From Pedobacter ginsengisoli (lineage in GTDB: Bacteria; Bacteroidota; Bacteroidia; Sphingobacteriales; Sphingobacteriaceae): a stretch of 64,000 nt of DNA. The notes below the pieces were generated by a model, which saw nothing but the letters and a program-made list of their open reading frames with translations, did not search any database and was not told where the DNA came from. The translations under genes and the position numbers were made by a program. Where the stretch lies: contig NZ_JASSYX010000004.1 in assembly GCF_030244015.1 (NCBI RefSeq), forward strand, positions 62,001-126,000, given 5' to 3'. Shown here piece after piece: positions 15,831 to 24,492 of the stretch (within the stretch, counting starts at the first letter, position 1; every line of letters starts with the position of its first letter).

Positions 15831-16570
15831 ACCTGCTCCTCCTGCAGTTTCTTCTGGTAAGCCGACTTTGCTTCCAGGTCTTCCCTGGCAGATTCCCCAA
15901 AATAGATCAGGCCCAGAGCCTTACGCGAGCGGCCGGAACCATTTGCTCCCGCCTGATGTATGGTTAAAGAGTGGTGGATGATCAGATCTCCCGGATTGGC
16001 CGGAAAACTGATTTCTTCTTCCAGGTCTGCCGCAGTTCCAAAATCCGTTATGCCCTGCGAAAAACCCAGCGTTTGTGTTCTTCCATGAGGCCGCATTCCT
16101 TTCAGGTGAGATCCCCTGATGTATTTAACACATCCATTCTCTTCATCAGCCGGCTCCAGTGCCATCCACATCGTCACTGCAACTGAAGGGTTCAGCATAA
16201 AATAATAGCCATCCTGATGGGGCGGGGTCGGTTTCCCGATCAATGGAGGTTTATTGAAATATTCCAGTGTTTTGCCAATTACTTTATCCTCCAGCAAAAA
16301 CGCTGCAAGGTCTTTAAACTTGCCCGTTGACAGCTTTTCTTTAAAAAAAGCATCGTAATCCTGAATATCTATCAGCTGTTTCAGCGTAGAAGCTTTCTTT
16401 TCTGGGCCTTCATAGAATACATGCCTGGCTTGCATAACCGGCACAATCTCCGTTATGACCCTGTCAAAGTTCTGTTTAATGGCTTCAACTTCGACAGGGC
16501 TGAGAAAACCCGGCAAAAACACATAACCGTCTTTAATAAAGTTTTCCCTGAGATCTTTTGTATGTTCCAT
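15827..16570 (-). CDS. Phytanoyl-CoA dioxygenase (PhyH) family protein
   Basis: A 247-aa Fe(II)/2-oxoglutarate-dependent oxygenase-like protein. The metal-binding HxD is H118-x-D120 in PPHQDGYYF, the distal histidine is probably H205 in HSLTIHQAGANGS, and the nearby R215/R217 would bind 2-oxoglutarate. NGCVKYIRGSHLKGMRPH is typical of PhyH. Bacterial members hydroxylate diverse small molecules, and the substrate here is unknown. It is convergent with cdaA. Confidence 0.88.
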   Translation of the reverse strand: MEHTKDLRENFIKDGYVFLPGFLSPVEVEAIKQNFDRVITEIVPVMQARHVFYEGPEKKASTLKQLIDIQDYDAFFKEKLSTGKFKDLAAFLLEDKVIGKTLEYFNKPPLIGKPTPPHQDGYYFMLNPSVAVTMWMALEPADEENGCVKYIRGSHLKGMRPHGRTQTLGFSQGITDFGTAADLEEEISFPANPGDLIIHHSLTIHQAGANGSGRSRKALGLIYFGESAREDLEAKSAYQKKLQEEQV

Positions 16571-16636
16571 AGCTGTTTGACTAGTACTAATTTAGCCAAC
16601 ATGTATGGAGGGACATGATACATTTATACCTAATTT

Positions 16637-16888
16637 TTATATATTCTTAGGATTAAAGGCACCATGCTCCCTGTCATTTTTATAATTTAGTGCATCGTCT
16701 TCCTTAGGGTTATCCCCTTCTATTGAAGTTTTTCCCTCTCTCATCTCCTTGATACTCAGATTCGAATCAATATTGTGCTCGCGCTTGTCCTCACGGCCTT
16801 TTAATTTATCTTCTTCATGACCTGAGAATCCGGGATCGACGTCACTATTTTCAAACTGCGCCTTGTTATTGTCCTGTTGCGTATTCAT
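16637..16888 (-). CDS. Small, very hydrophilic hypothetical protein
   Basis: An 83-aa protein rich in D, E, K and N, with no hydrophobic segment and low predicted order (MNTQQDNNKAQFENSDVDPG at the start, ending GAFNPKNI). I chose ATG 16888 because the upstream extension of the frame (to 16969) has a different composition. The composition recalls small stress-induced hydrophilic proteins, but I recognise no family. It lies 66 bases upstream of the PhyH gene on the same strand. Confidence 0.6.
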   Translation of the reverse strand: MNTQQDNNKAQFENSDVDPGFSGHEEDKLKGREDKREHNIDSNLSIKEMREGKTSIEGDNPKEDDALNYKNDREHGAFNPKNI

Positions 16889-16991
16889 AATTACAAAGAT
16901 TAATTGCTTGTTGCCTATACAACAAGCAGGCCAGCCTATAGTTTGGTCTTTAATCACGATACTGCTCAATACTTTACCACACTTCAGCAGA

Positions 16992-19583
16992 TCAGCGTTT
17001 CAACGCGCTCCTGCTGCTCAGCACCCCGGTAATCACCACCATCAGGGAAATGATCAGGAAAAACAGCAGCACCGGCCACAGCGGCGGATTAAAGCTGGAA
17101 GCAAAAACAAACCTGGCCAGCGCCCAGCTGCCCCCGAGGGCCAGCAGCATACCAGCACCCGTAGCCACTACAGCCAAAAAAAAGTACTCTACAGCCGTAA
17201 TCACCAGGATCTGGTTCCGGCTTGCGCCCAATGTGCGCAGCAGCAAACTTTCCTGAAGGCGCTGTGCCTTGCTGGTCAGCACCGAAGAGATTAAAACGAT
17301 CCAGCCCGTCAGCATACTAAATGCTGCCATAAACCTGATCACAAAACTGATCTTTGACAGCAGCTCATCCAGTACCCTTAATATGAGCTTCAGGTCCAGC
17401 ACCGAAACATTGGGAAAACTACGGACTACGGCCCCCTGATACTTTGCAGAAGCCTCATCGCCGGAAACCCTGGTCATCAATACGTGAAACTGCGGTGCTT
17501 CCTCGAGCACACCCCTTGGGAATACCACTCTGAAATTGGTCTGCATCCTGCTCCAGTTGACCTCCCGGATACTGCCCAGCACCGTCGGGATCAGCATGCC
17601 CTGTACATTAAACACGATCTTATCCCCAATCTCCGCATGAATACCTCTTGCATAATTTTCTTCCAGCGACACATAAACTATTCCATCCTTGTCTGCCTTA
17701 CCATGCCATTTTCCTTTGATTACTTTTTCCGCAGCGGTAAGCGTATCCTGGAAAGTAACCCTCAGTTCGCTCCTGAACGCCCGTTGAGAGGGCTCAGTCC
17801 TGCCCGTTCCGCTGCCCGGCCCTCTCTGGGCCCCTTGTTCCATATCTGCTTTATTTGCCGTACTGTCTGCAGCAGCAAGATCAGCGGCAGTTTTACCGTT
17901 TATTTCTTCAATCCTCACCGTAATGATCGGCACCTGGTTCATCACCGGAAGGTGATGCGCCCTGGTCAGATGGGCAACGCCCTCTTTTTGCTCTGGCTGA
18001 ATGTCAAACAATACCATATTCGGCTGGTTTGCCCCGGAAGATATGGTGACACGGTTGATCAGGATGCCCTGTACAAAAAACAAGGTAGCTATGAACAAGG
18101 TCGACAATCCTATAGACACCGTCAGTACCATGGTCTGGTTGTTTGGCCGGTAAAGATTGGCAAAACCTTGTCTCCACAAATAACTCAGGGAATCCGGCAG
18201 CGCTCCGCGCAGCAACCACATCAGCAATTTGGACACTGCAAACAACAATAAAAAAGCCAGCAAAACACCTCCTGTAAACATCGAAGCCTCCATCCAGCCG
18301 CCCATCTGCAACCAGGCAAAGACCAGTACAAAAAGTACGATGAACAGGTATATCAGCCATTGCAGCGGATCAGCAGCGCCCACCGAACGCTCAAAAGATC
18401 TCCTCAATGCATTCAAAGGCGAAATGCGCCGTACCGCCAATAAAGACGGCAAAGCAAACAGTATGGCAATCACCAAACCCAATACAAGTCCCTGCCCTAT
18501 TGCCGGCCAGGAAATCTGCATGGTCAGTTCCACAGGAATAAAATCTTTCAGTACAGCCGGCAGCACAAACTGTATGGCCGTGCCCAGCAAACTACCGGTC
18601 ACTGCACCGATCAAACCGATAAAAGCGATCTGGATCAGGAAGATCAAAAACGCCTCCGAAGCCTTCACACCCAGGCAGCGCAGCGTAGCAATGCTGTTCA
18701 GCTTCTCCCCGATGTACACATGAATGGCACTGCCCACACCGATACAACCGAGCAGCAAGGCAATAAATCCCGACAGTGACAAAAACCGGTTCACATCCCT
18801 GAACGACCGCCCTGTGTCCGCCTTCCTGCTTTCCACAGTCTCCGTATCGAGCCCTTCCTTGTCTGCCACCGGCTGTATCTTTTTCAGCACCCGGTCTACC
18901 TGCGAAGGGTCTTTATATTTGAAATAATATTTATACTGGATGCGGCTGCCAATTTTGGTCAGGCCGGTCTCTTCCAGGTACTTTAAAGGAATGTAAACAA
19001 TTGGAGCTACAGTAGAAGACAAACCCGTTTGTCCGGGGGTCTTGTCCAGCGCGCCTGCGATCTCAAAGTTCAGCGCCCCTACTTTAATGGAATCGCCTGC
19101 CCTGGCATTGTACTGGAGCATCACGGTCCTGTCCACCAATGCCCTTCTGTCGTTCCTGAATCCTGAAGCCGCAGCAGCAGGTGTAGTTTCTATGGCTCCG
19201 TAATATGGATAATTTCCCTCCAAAGCCCTCACCTGTACCAGTCTGCTGCCCTGATTTTTCACAAAATACAGCATTGAAGCAAAGCTCCTTTCCGAAGAAC
19301 GCTCATCGCCGAGCGTATCCAGCATGGCCTGCACCTTTTTACTGACTGGTTTTCTCGTATCCAGGATCAGGTCCGCGCCCGTCAGTTCTTTAGCCTGGTT
19401 GTCAATATCGCGCAGTAAATTGTCCTTGAAAGCGTAAACCGCCACCAAAGCCGCAATACCCACCACAATGGCCGAGATGAACAGCAGCAACCGCGACCTG
19501 CTGCGGCGGCTATCGCGCCAGGCCATTTTAAACAGCCAGCCCACGTCAGCCGATCTGCCGTTCAGTACCTTAAACTCCTGCAT
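16992..19583 (-). CDS. ABC transporter permease, YbbP/FtsX-like
   Basis: An 863-aa permease with an N-terminal membrane segment (about 30-50), a periplasmic domain, and two FtsX-type four-helix units (about 265-390 and 755-860), with extra membrane segments near 410-510. The size and the two FtsX domains match E. coli YbbP. The start overlaps the end of the ATPase gene by 14 bases, so the two form one transporter. These systems are thought to extract or move lipids or hydrophobic molecules, but their substrate is not settled. A TesA-like esterase is divergent next door, as in E. coli. Confidence 0.9.
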   Translation of the reverse strand: MQEFKVLNGRSADVGWLFKMAWRDSRRSRSRLLLFISAIVVGIAALVAVYAFKDNLLRDIDNQAKELTGADLILDTRKPVSKKVQAMLDTLGDERSSERSFASMLYFVKNQGSRLVQVRALEGNYPYYGAIETTPAAAASGFRNDRRALVDRTVMLQYNARAGDSIKVGALNFEIAGALDKTPGQTGLSSTVAPIVYIPLKYLEETGLTKIGSRIQYKYYFKYKDPSQVDRVLKKIQPVADKEGLDTETVESRKADTGRSFRDVNRFLSLSGFIALLLGCIGVGSAIHVYIGEKLNSIATLRCLGVKASEAFLIFLIQIAFIGLIGAVTGSLLGTAIQFVLPAVLKDFIPVELTMQISWPAIGQGLVLGLVIAILFALPSLLAVRRISPLNALRRSFERSVGAADPLQWLIYLFIVLFVLVFAWLQMGGWMEASMFTGGVLLAFLLLFAVSKLLMWLLRGALPDSLSYLWRQGFANLYRPNNQTMVLTVSIGLSTLFIATLFFVQGILINRVTISSGANQPNMVLFDIQPEQKEGVAHLTRAHHLPVMNQVPIITVRIEEINGKTAADLAAADSTANKADMEQGAQRGPGSGTGRTEPSQRAFRSELRVTFQDTLTAAEKVIKGKWHGKADKDGIVYVSLEENYARGIHAEIGDKIVFNVQGMLIPTVLGSIREVNWSRMQTNFRVVFPRGVLEEAPQFHVLMTRVSGDEASAKYQGAVVRSFPNVSVLDLKLILRVLDELLSKISFVIRFMAAFSMLTGWIVLISSVLTSKAQRLQESLLLRTLGASRNQILVITAVEYFFLAVVATGAGMLLALGGSWALARFVFASSFNPPLWPVLLFFLIISLMVVITGVLSSRSALKR

Positions 19584-20262
19584 AAGTATCCGCTATAACT
19601 GTCCCGCTCTTTAATTTGATGACCCTCGAGGTCCTTGAGGCCAGATCCATATCGTGAGTCACAATGATCAGTGTAGTTCCGGCCTCCCGGTTGAGTTCAA
19701 AAAGCATTTTCTCAATTTTTTCCCCCGTTTCGCCATCCAGGTTACCCGTAGGCTCATCGGCAAAAAGCACCGCCGGACGGTTGGAAAAAGCCCTTGCCAG
19801 CGACACCCGCTGCTGCTCTCCTCCCGACAGCTGCACCGGGTAATGGTGCGAACGGTCTGCCAGCCCTACTTTGTCCAGCAGTTCCATAGCCCTCGCTTTT
19901 ACATCTTTTTGTTTGCGCAGCTCCATGGGCACCATCACATTTTCCAGTGCGGTCAGCGTAGGCATCAGCTGGAAGTTCTGAAAAATAAAGCCCACATACA
20001 GATTTCGTACCGCAGCCCGTTCATCTTCGGTCAGGCCATCCAGTTTAATGTTGTTCAAAGCCACAGAACCCGAACTGGCCCTGTCCAGTCCCGCACAAAT
20101 CCCCAGTAAGGTCGTTTTGCCGCTGCCCGATGGGCCTGTGATGGCCACCGTGGAGCCCTGCTGAATCGAAAAATCAATTTCTTTGAGCACCAAAAGCTCC
20201 TTTCCGGCGCTTTTATAAATTTTACTGACTTGCTGGACTTCGAGGATGGTTTCGGCAGACAT
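19570..20262 (-). CDS. ABC transporter ATP-binding protein, YbbA/LolD-like
   Basis: A 230-aa ATPase with Walker A GPSGSGKTT (residues 43-51), Q-loop FIFQNFQLMPTLTALENV, signature LSGGEQQR, and Walker B VLFADEPTGNLD. This is the MacB/LolD/YbbA class that pairs with FtsX-like permeases. It overlaps the permease gene by 14 bases, so they are co-translated. It is divergent from the esterase gene, with 91 bases between the two starts. Confidence 0.94.
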   Translation of the reverse strand: MSAETILEVQQVSKIYKSAGKELLVLKEIDFSIQQGSTVAITGPSGSGKTTLLGICAGLDRASSGSVALNNIKLDGLTEDERAAVRNLYVGFIFQNFQLMPTLTALENVMVPMELRKQKDVKARAMELLDKVGLADRSHHYPVQLSGGEQQRVSLARAFSNRPAVLFADEPTGNLDGETGEKIEKMLFELNREAGTTLIIVTHDMDLASRTSRVIKLKSGTVIADTYAGV

Positions 20263-20353
20263 AAAAAAAGATTTTAAACTTAACGCTGGAATTACCTGTT
20301 AAATATACAAGGTTCAACAAGTATTCCCTATTTTAGACCTACAGATTGCAGCT

Positions 20354-21049
20354 ATGTTACGAACCAAGATAATACCCCTATTGATCCTTACAGCCATCAT
20401 CTCTGGTTGCGGCAATGAACAGAAGAAAGATGCCGAAGCAGGAAAGCCGGCCAAGCGGCCTGCTGAAACCGTCCCTGGAAGCGAGGAGGCAGCTGCAAAA
20501 CAGCAAAACATCCTCTTCTTTGGCACCAGCCTTACTGCCGGGTACGGTGTTGAACCAACTGAAGCCTACCCTGCACTGATCCAGAAAAAGATCGATTCTT
20601 TACACCTGCATTACAAAGTCATTAATGGCGGGCTAAGCGGCGAGACCTCCGCCGCCGGAAGAAACAGGATCGACTGGCTGCTAAAGCAACATATAGACAT
20701 TTTTGTACTGGAGCTTGGTGCCAACGATGGATTAAGGGGCCTGCCCCTCAGGGAAACCCGGACCAACCTGCAGGCCGTGATCGACAAGGTCAAAAAGAAA
20801 TATCCGAATGCCCAAATGGTCATGCTCGGCATGCAGATGCCGCCAAACCTCGGCGCTGATTATACCGCAGAGTTCAAAGCCCTGTTTAGCGACCTGGCCA
20901 CCAAAAACAACATGACCTATGTGCCATTTCTGTTAGACGGCGTCGGCGGTGTCAGCAGGCTCAACCAGCAGGACGGCATCCACCCAACTGCCGAAGGTCA
21001 TCAGATCCTGGCGCAAAACGTCTGGTCAAAACTGCAGGGGATTTTATAA
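20354..21049 (+). CDS. GDSL/SGNH esterase lipoprotein, TesA-like
   Basis: A 231-aa SGNH hydrolase with a lipoprotein signal (lipobox ISGC, Cys19) and a charged linker. The catalytic blocks are FGTSLTAGYG (nucleophile serine), NGGLSGETSAAGRNR (block II glycine), LELGANDGLRG (block III asparagine) and DGIHPTAEGH (aspartate and histidine). This matches E. coli TesA, thioesterase I/arylesterase/lysophospholipase. The arrangement divergent from a YbbA-YbbP-like ABC pair is the same as in E. coli, which suggests a shared role in envelope lipids. It is anchored to a membrane here rather than soluble. Confidence 0.9.
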   Translation: MLRTKIIPLLILTAIISGCGNEQKKDAEAGKPAKRPAETVPGSEEAAAKQQNILFFGTSLTAGYGVEPTEAYPALIQKKIDSLHLHYKVINGGLSGETSAAGRNRIDWLLKQHIDIFVLELGANDGLRGLPLRETRTNLQAVIDKVKKKYPNAQMVMLGMQMPPNLGADYTAEFKALFSDLATKNNMTYVPFLLDGVGGVSRLNQQDGIHPTAEGHQILAQNVWSKLQGIL

Positions 21050-21294
21050 CGAGCTCCTGCTGTATTTACATTGCCGGTTTCTGAGTTCAGTTCCAGGGTC
21101 TTTTTTTAACTATTTTTATTTTTTCAATTGAATGCTTTTCGCATTTGCAGATCGGTATGCTGTTGAATTTCTTAGAATAATTGACCTGAAGATTAGCTTT
21201 TTAAACATCCTGCCGGATTATTTGTTATCATTAAACGAAGAACAGGTCCGCGAACATGATCTTTTCTTTGAAGATGAATCCAACCGTGATCAAA

Positions 21295-22614
21295 ATGAAA
21301 AAGTCATTCCTTTTCCTTGCAGCGATACCCTGCATACTGGCCTGCAACAGCAACTCCAAAGACGAAACATCCTCCACCGATACAACCACTGTGGACACCA
21401 CCGCAACCGGCTCTATTGCCCTCCCTGCGCCCGATACAAACGCCGCAATGACCAAATTCAGCAAAGTCATCGGCTGGCCTGAAGGCAAAACGCCTATTGC
21501 ACCGGATGGCTTTACTGTCACCAAATTTGCGAGTAATTTTAAAAGCCCCCGCAGCATCTACCTAGCCCCTAACGGCGACATCTTTGTGGTCTTATCTAAT
21601 TCGGAGCGTTCACTCAAAGAAAAAGTGGCCGGGGCCATTACCGGTAAATCCAAATCAGAAGTAGCCGGTCAGAGTGCCAATACTGTTGTACTGCTCCGCG
21701 ATGCCAACAAAGACGGCGTAGCCGAATTGCAGACCAATTTCCTTGGCGGCCTTAACCAGCCTTACGGTGTTCTGATCATTGGCGATTCCTTTTATGCAGC
21801 CAATACCGATGGACTATGGAAATACCCTTACAAAACCGGTGACACCAAAATCACCGCTTCCGGCACTAAAATCCTGGAACTTCCCGCAGGCGGCTACAAC
21901 AACCACTGGACCCGGAACCTGATCGCCAATGCCGACAACTCCAAAATCTATATAGCCGTCGGATCAGGCAGTAATGCCGGCGAGAACGGTATGGAAAACG
22001 AGATCCGCAGGGCGGCTATCCTGACCGTAAACCCTGACGGCACCGGCGAAACGGTCTACGCCAGCGGACTCAGAAATCCAGTAGGTATGGACTGGGCACC
22101 CGGCACAAATACACTCTGGACCTCCGTAAACGAACGTGACGGCCTGGGCGACGACCTGGTTCCCGATTACATTACCAGCGTTAAAGAAGGCGGCTTTTAC
22201 GGCTGGCCTTATTCCTATTTCGGCAGGCATGAAGACCCGCGGCTAAAAGGACAAAAACCGGAGCTTGTAGCCGAGGCCATCGTGCCTGATGTGGCCGTCG
22301 GCGCGCATACCGCATCTCTTGGCCTGGCTTTCTACAATGGCACCATGTTTCCCCAGGAATACCGAAATGGGGCATACATAGGTCAGCATGGTTCCTGGAA
22401 CAAGTCTACACTTGCGGGCTATAAAGTCGCCTTTGTTCCCTTCAAAAACGGCAAACCCAACGGGGTACCGGAAGACTTCCTGACCGGCTTTATCGCCAAT
22501 GAAGATAAAGGTGAAGTATACGGCAGGCCGGTCGACGTCGCTGTTGCGCCCGATGGGGCATTGCTTGTAGCAGATGACGTAAGCAGCACGGTCTGGCGGG
22601 TCGCGGTGAAATAA
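21295..22614 (+). CDS. Sorbosone dehydrogenase-like (GSDH) lipoprotein
   Basis: A 439-aa protein from ATG 21295; the upstream in-frame ATG at 21256 would put 13 non-signal residues before the signal peptide. The lipobox is ILAC with Cys17, followed by a long S/T-rich linker. The rest is a six-bladed beta-propeller of the glucose/sorbosone dehydrogenase type, with ASNFKSPRSIYLAPNGDIFV, NHWTRNLIANADNSKIYIAVGSGSN, VYASGLRNPVGMDWAPGTN and FYGWPYSYFG. Relatives use PQQ or act on sugars. Whether this one binds PQQ is not clear from sequence. Confidence 0.87.
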   Translation: MKKSFLFLAAIPCILACNSNSKDETSSTDTTTVDTTATGSIALPAPDTNAAMTKFSKVIGWPEGKTPIAPDGFTVTKFASNFKSPRSIYLAPNGDIFVVLSNSERSLKEKVAGAITGKSKSEVAGQSANTVVLLRDANKDGVAELQTNFLGGLNQPYGVLIIGDSFYAANTDGLWKYPYKTGDTKITASGTKILELPAGGYNNHWTRNLIANADNSKIYIAVGSGSNAGENGMENEIRRAAILTVNPDGTGETVYASGLRNPVGMDWAPGTNTLWTSVNERDGLGDDLVPDYITSVKEGGFYGWPYSYFGRHEDPRLKGQKPELVAEAIVPDVAVGAHTASLGLAFYNGTMFPQEYRNGAYIGQHGSWNKSTLAGYKVAFVPFKNGKPNGVPEDFLTGFIANEDKGEVYGRPVDVAVAPDGALLVADDVSSTVWRVAVK

Positions 22615-22807
22615 AGTATTGCTCCCTTTAACCTTAACCAGAGAATAAATTACTTCCAATCGCTCATTCATGCGCGACAAATATGAAAAACACCTCACTC
22701 AGGAGATAGATGAATATCTTGCGGTGCTCTATTTTTCAAAATTTTCCGTATCTTTAACTAACTCTTAATTAGCCTAAGTTTTTCCTGGATTCTTCATGTC
22801 TTCTACC

Positions 22808-22974
22808 CGGGTGGTACCTGAGTAGCAGATGCGTTCGTACTGACTACGCCATGGGTACGGGGTGAGTACGCCCTGAGTACGCCTTTTTCCTGAAAAAAGG
22901 CGTACTCAGGGCGTACTCAATGCCTGATCGATGCAGACTCAGTACGAACGCAAATAGAACCCAGGGTAGACTCA
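22808..22974. repeat. Mirrored array of degenerate 11-bp units (TGNGTNCGNNN)
   Basis: Seven consecutive 11-bp units run on the plus strand: CGGGTGGTACC at 22808, TGAGTAGCAGA at 22819, TGCGTTCGTAC at 22830, TGACTACGCCA at 22841, TGGGTACGGGG at 22852, TGAGTACGCCC at 22863 and TGAGTACGCCT at 22874. Seven more run on the minus strand from 22974 down to 22898: TGAGTCTACCC, TGGGTTCTATT, TGCGTTCGTAC, TGAGTCTGCAT, CGATCAGGCAT, TGAGTACGCCC, TGAGTACGCCT. Units 3, 6 and 7 are identical between arms and the others differ. The period is exactly 11. Function unknown; possible roles are protein-binding sites on one DNA face, a structured RNA, or a mobile repeat. Confidence 0.85.
22863..22919. repeat. 26-bp perfect inverted repeat (hairpin/cruciform)
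   Basis: The left arm 22863-22888 pairs perfectly with 22894-22919 around a 5-nt loop (22889-22893). It consists of two 11-bp units plus TTTT on each arm. A second perfect 13-bp pair, GCGTTCGTACTGA (22831-22843) with TCAGTACGAACGC (22939-22951), encloses it. It would form a very stable hairpin in RNA or a cruciform in DNA. It is followed in either direction by no long T-tract outside the stem, so simple termination does not explain it. Confidence 0.92.
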
Positions 22975-23007
22975 GGTGCTATGGACAATTAACTTATTAT
23001 AAAAACT

Positions 23008-23826
23008 ATGGGAAAATTTGATGGAAAACACATCAGGGGACTAGTGGGGAACCTGATCAGCAGAAAAACAAAAGACGGGCTTGTGCTACAAATGGCACCT
23101 ATCCGGGTAAAGCAGAGCAAAGATACTAAAAAAGCACAAAAAGTCTTTGGACAAGGCAGTGTTCTGGCCGGTGCAATAAGGAGAGGGCTGCGCTTCATTA
23201 TTCATGACAGAAACGACAGCGGGATGGTCAATCGTTTCAACACGCCGGTAAGAGACGTACTGAAACAATGCTTCAATAAGCAAACAGAGCAGTACAGTTT
23301 TCAGGAAGACAGCTTTGAACGGCTGACAGGATTTGAATTTAACATCAAATCCTTACTGATCAACAGTCTGCTGGTAAAGCCCGAACTCCATTTAAACGGG
23401 GTAGTACTAAAAGTCAGTATACCCGAGATCGTAGTTCCAAAGGAACTAAAGTTTCCGGGCAGTACAAATCAATGTGAACTCGTTGTCTCTGTAACGATGA
23501 TCGCGCTCCATGAACGCCGGTACAAAGACCTGGATCCGGAAATCATCGAAATCAACAGCAATCAGGAGCTGTCCCCCGCTAAGGAATTTGAATTTGAAGT
23601 CAGTGAGGGCTGCTTATGCGTAGCCGGTATCGGCTTGCGTTATTTTAAAGTTCATAATAACATGAAGGCAATGTTTAACAGCGATGACTTCAACCCTGCC
23701 AATGTCTGCGGAGCAGTTGTTACACCAGGGGTGTTCACAGTGCCACCGCCAGAAGTAAATGGCAATACAATTAAAAACTCCGGATGGGCCATTGTGGATA
23801 AACTAAAACTCACAGCAGCAGAGTAA
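23008..23826 (+). CDS. Orphan protein of unknown function next to the 11-bp array
   Basis: A 272-aa soluble protein without signal peptide or membrane segment. Residues 1-100 are basic (GKHIRGLVGNLISRKTKDGL, VKQSKDTKKAQKVFGQGSVL, IRRGLRFIIHDRNDSGMVNR). Residues 105-272 are rich in beta-strand patterns (LTGFEFNIKSLLINSLLVKP, VPKELKFPGSTNQCELVVSV, EFEVSEGCLCVAGIGLRYF). I think similar proteins occur in other Sphingobacteriaceae but cannot name a family. Its start is 34 bases after the end of the 11-bp array, and a terminator follows, so it is a single-gene unit probably associated with that repeat. DNA binding by the basic N-terminus is a guess. Confidence 0.8.
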   Translation: MGKFDGKHIRGLVGNLISRKTKDGLVLQMAPIRVKQSKDTKKAQKVFGQGSVLAGAIRRGLRFIIHDRNDSGMVNRFNTPVRDVLKQCFNKQTEQYSFQEDSFERLTGFEFNIKSLLINSLLVKPELHLNGVVLKVSIPEIVVPKELKFPGSTNQCELVVSVTMIALHERRYKDLDPEIIEINSNQELSPAKEFEFEVSEGCLCVAGIGLRYFKVHNNMKAMFNSDDFNPANVCGAVVTPGVFTVPPPEVNGNTIKNSGWAIVDKLKLTAAE

Positions 23827-23859
23827 AGTCAATCTGTGTAAAACGAAAACAGCAGAAAC

Positions 23860-23900
23860 AAAAAAGAGGAGCTTCCGCTTAGGGAGAACTCCTCTTTTTT
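23860..23900. terminator. Bidirectional terminator between convergent genes
   Basis: AAAAAAGAGGAG (23860-23871) pairs perfectly with CTCCTCTTTTTT (23889-23900) around a 17-nt loop. The A-run and T-run allow termination in both directions, of the orphan gene from the left and of the bacilliredoxin gene from the right. Confidence 0.88.
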
Positions 23901-23927
23901 GTTTTCTGTTAAAGGCTTAACCTGAAT

Positions 23928-24338
23928 CTAGCAATACTGCTCAAACGCACCGATCAAACTGTCGGCGATCATTTGTGCCGGGCGGCCTTCAATCTGATGA
24001 CGCTCGATCATGTGAACAAGTTTGCCGTCTTTAAACAGTGCCATTGATGGTGACGAAGGTGGAAAAGGAACCATATAACCTCTTGCCCTGTCTACTGCAT
24101 CTTTTTCCATACCTGCAAAAACGGTTACCAGTTTGTCCGGGTGTTTTTCGTTTGCTGCCGCCAGCCTTGCTGCCGGACGTGCGTTTGCGGCTGCGCAGCC
24201 GCAAACTGAGTTTACGACCACAAAAACAGTTCCCTCACCGGTGATGGCCTGGTCAACTTCCGCTGCTGTTTTCAATTCTTCAAAACCTACCTTGGTCAGT
24301 TCCGCACGCATTGGCTCAACTAAATATTCTGGATACAT
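23928..24338 (-). CDS. Bacilliredoxin, BrxA/BrxB (YphP) family
   Basis: A 136-aa thioredoxin-fold protein with the family's CGC motif (C46-G-C48 in NSVCGCAAANARPA), MYPEYLVEPMRAEL at the start and MVPFPPSSPSMALFKDG in the C-terminal half. Bacilliredoxins remove bacillithiol from protein cysteines, though some Bacteroidota members work in organisms where the thiol partner is less well defined. I use ATG 24338 because MYPEYLVEPM is the conserved N-terminus; the frame is open 29 codons further upstream, but that extension is basic and not family-like. Confidence 0.9.
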   Translation of the reverse strand: MYPEYLVEPMRAELTKVGFEELKTAAEVDQAITGEGTVFVVVNSVCGCAAANARPAARLAAANEKHPDKLVTVFAGMEKDAVDRARGYMVPFPPSSPSMALFKDGKLVHMIERHQIEGRPAQMIADSLIGAFEQYC

Positions 24339-24492
24339 ATGCTTTAATATTTTATATTTCTTCCTCTTTGAGTATACAAAGGTACTGCGCTTGCATTTAG
24401 CATCAAAGCGTTGGCGGTAAGACAAATATAGTTTTGACCTTCAAATTACTTTGAACAATTCTGGAAAACGGGCATTCATCTGGCTCTAGCGA

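Larger units (their letters stand above)
22615..23007. other. 393-bp intergenic region holding an 11-bp-unit mirrored array
   Basis: No gene is supported here. The first 190 bases are AT-rich without clear signals. From about 22808 to 22974 the sequence changes character to a GTAC-rich array and palindrome, given as separate entries. The next gene starts at 23008. Confidence 0.7.

Noticed and set aside
17484..18251. A 255-aa open frame on the plus strand
   Set aside because: It lies entirely inside the FtsX-like permease gene on the other strand and has no recognisable domain.
22808..22974. CRISPR array
   Set aside because: The units are contiguous, degenerate and mirrored, with no spacers and no cas genes nearby.
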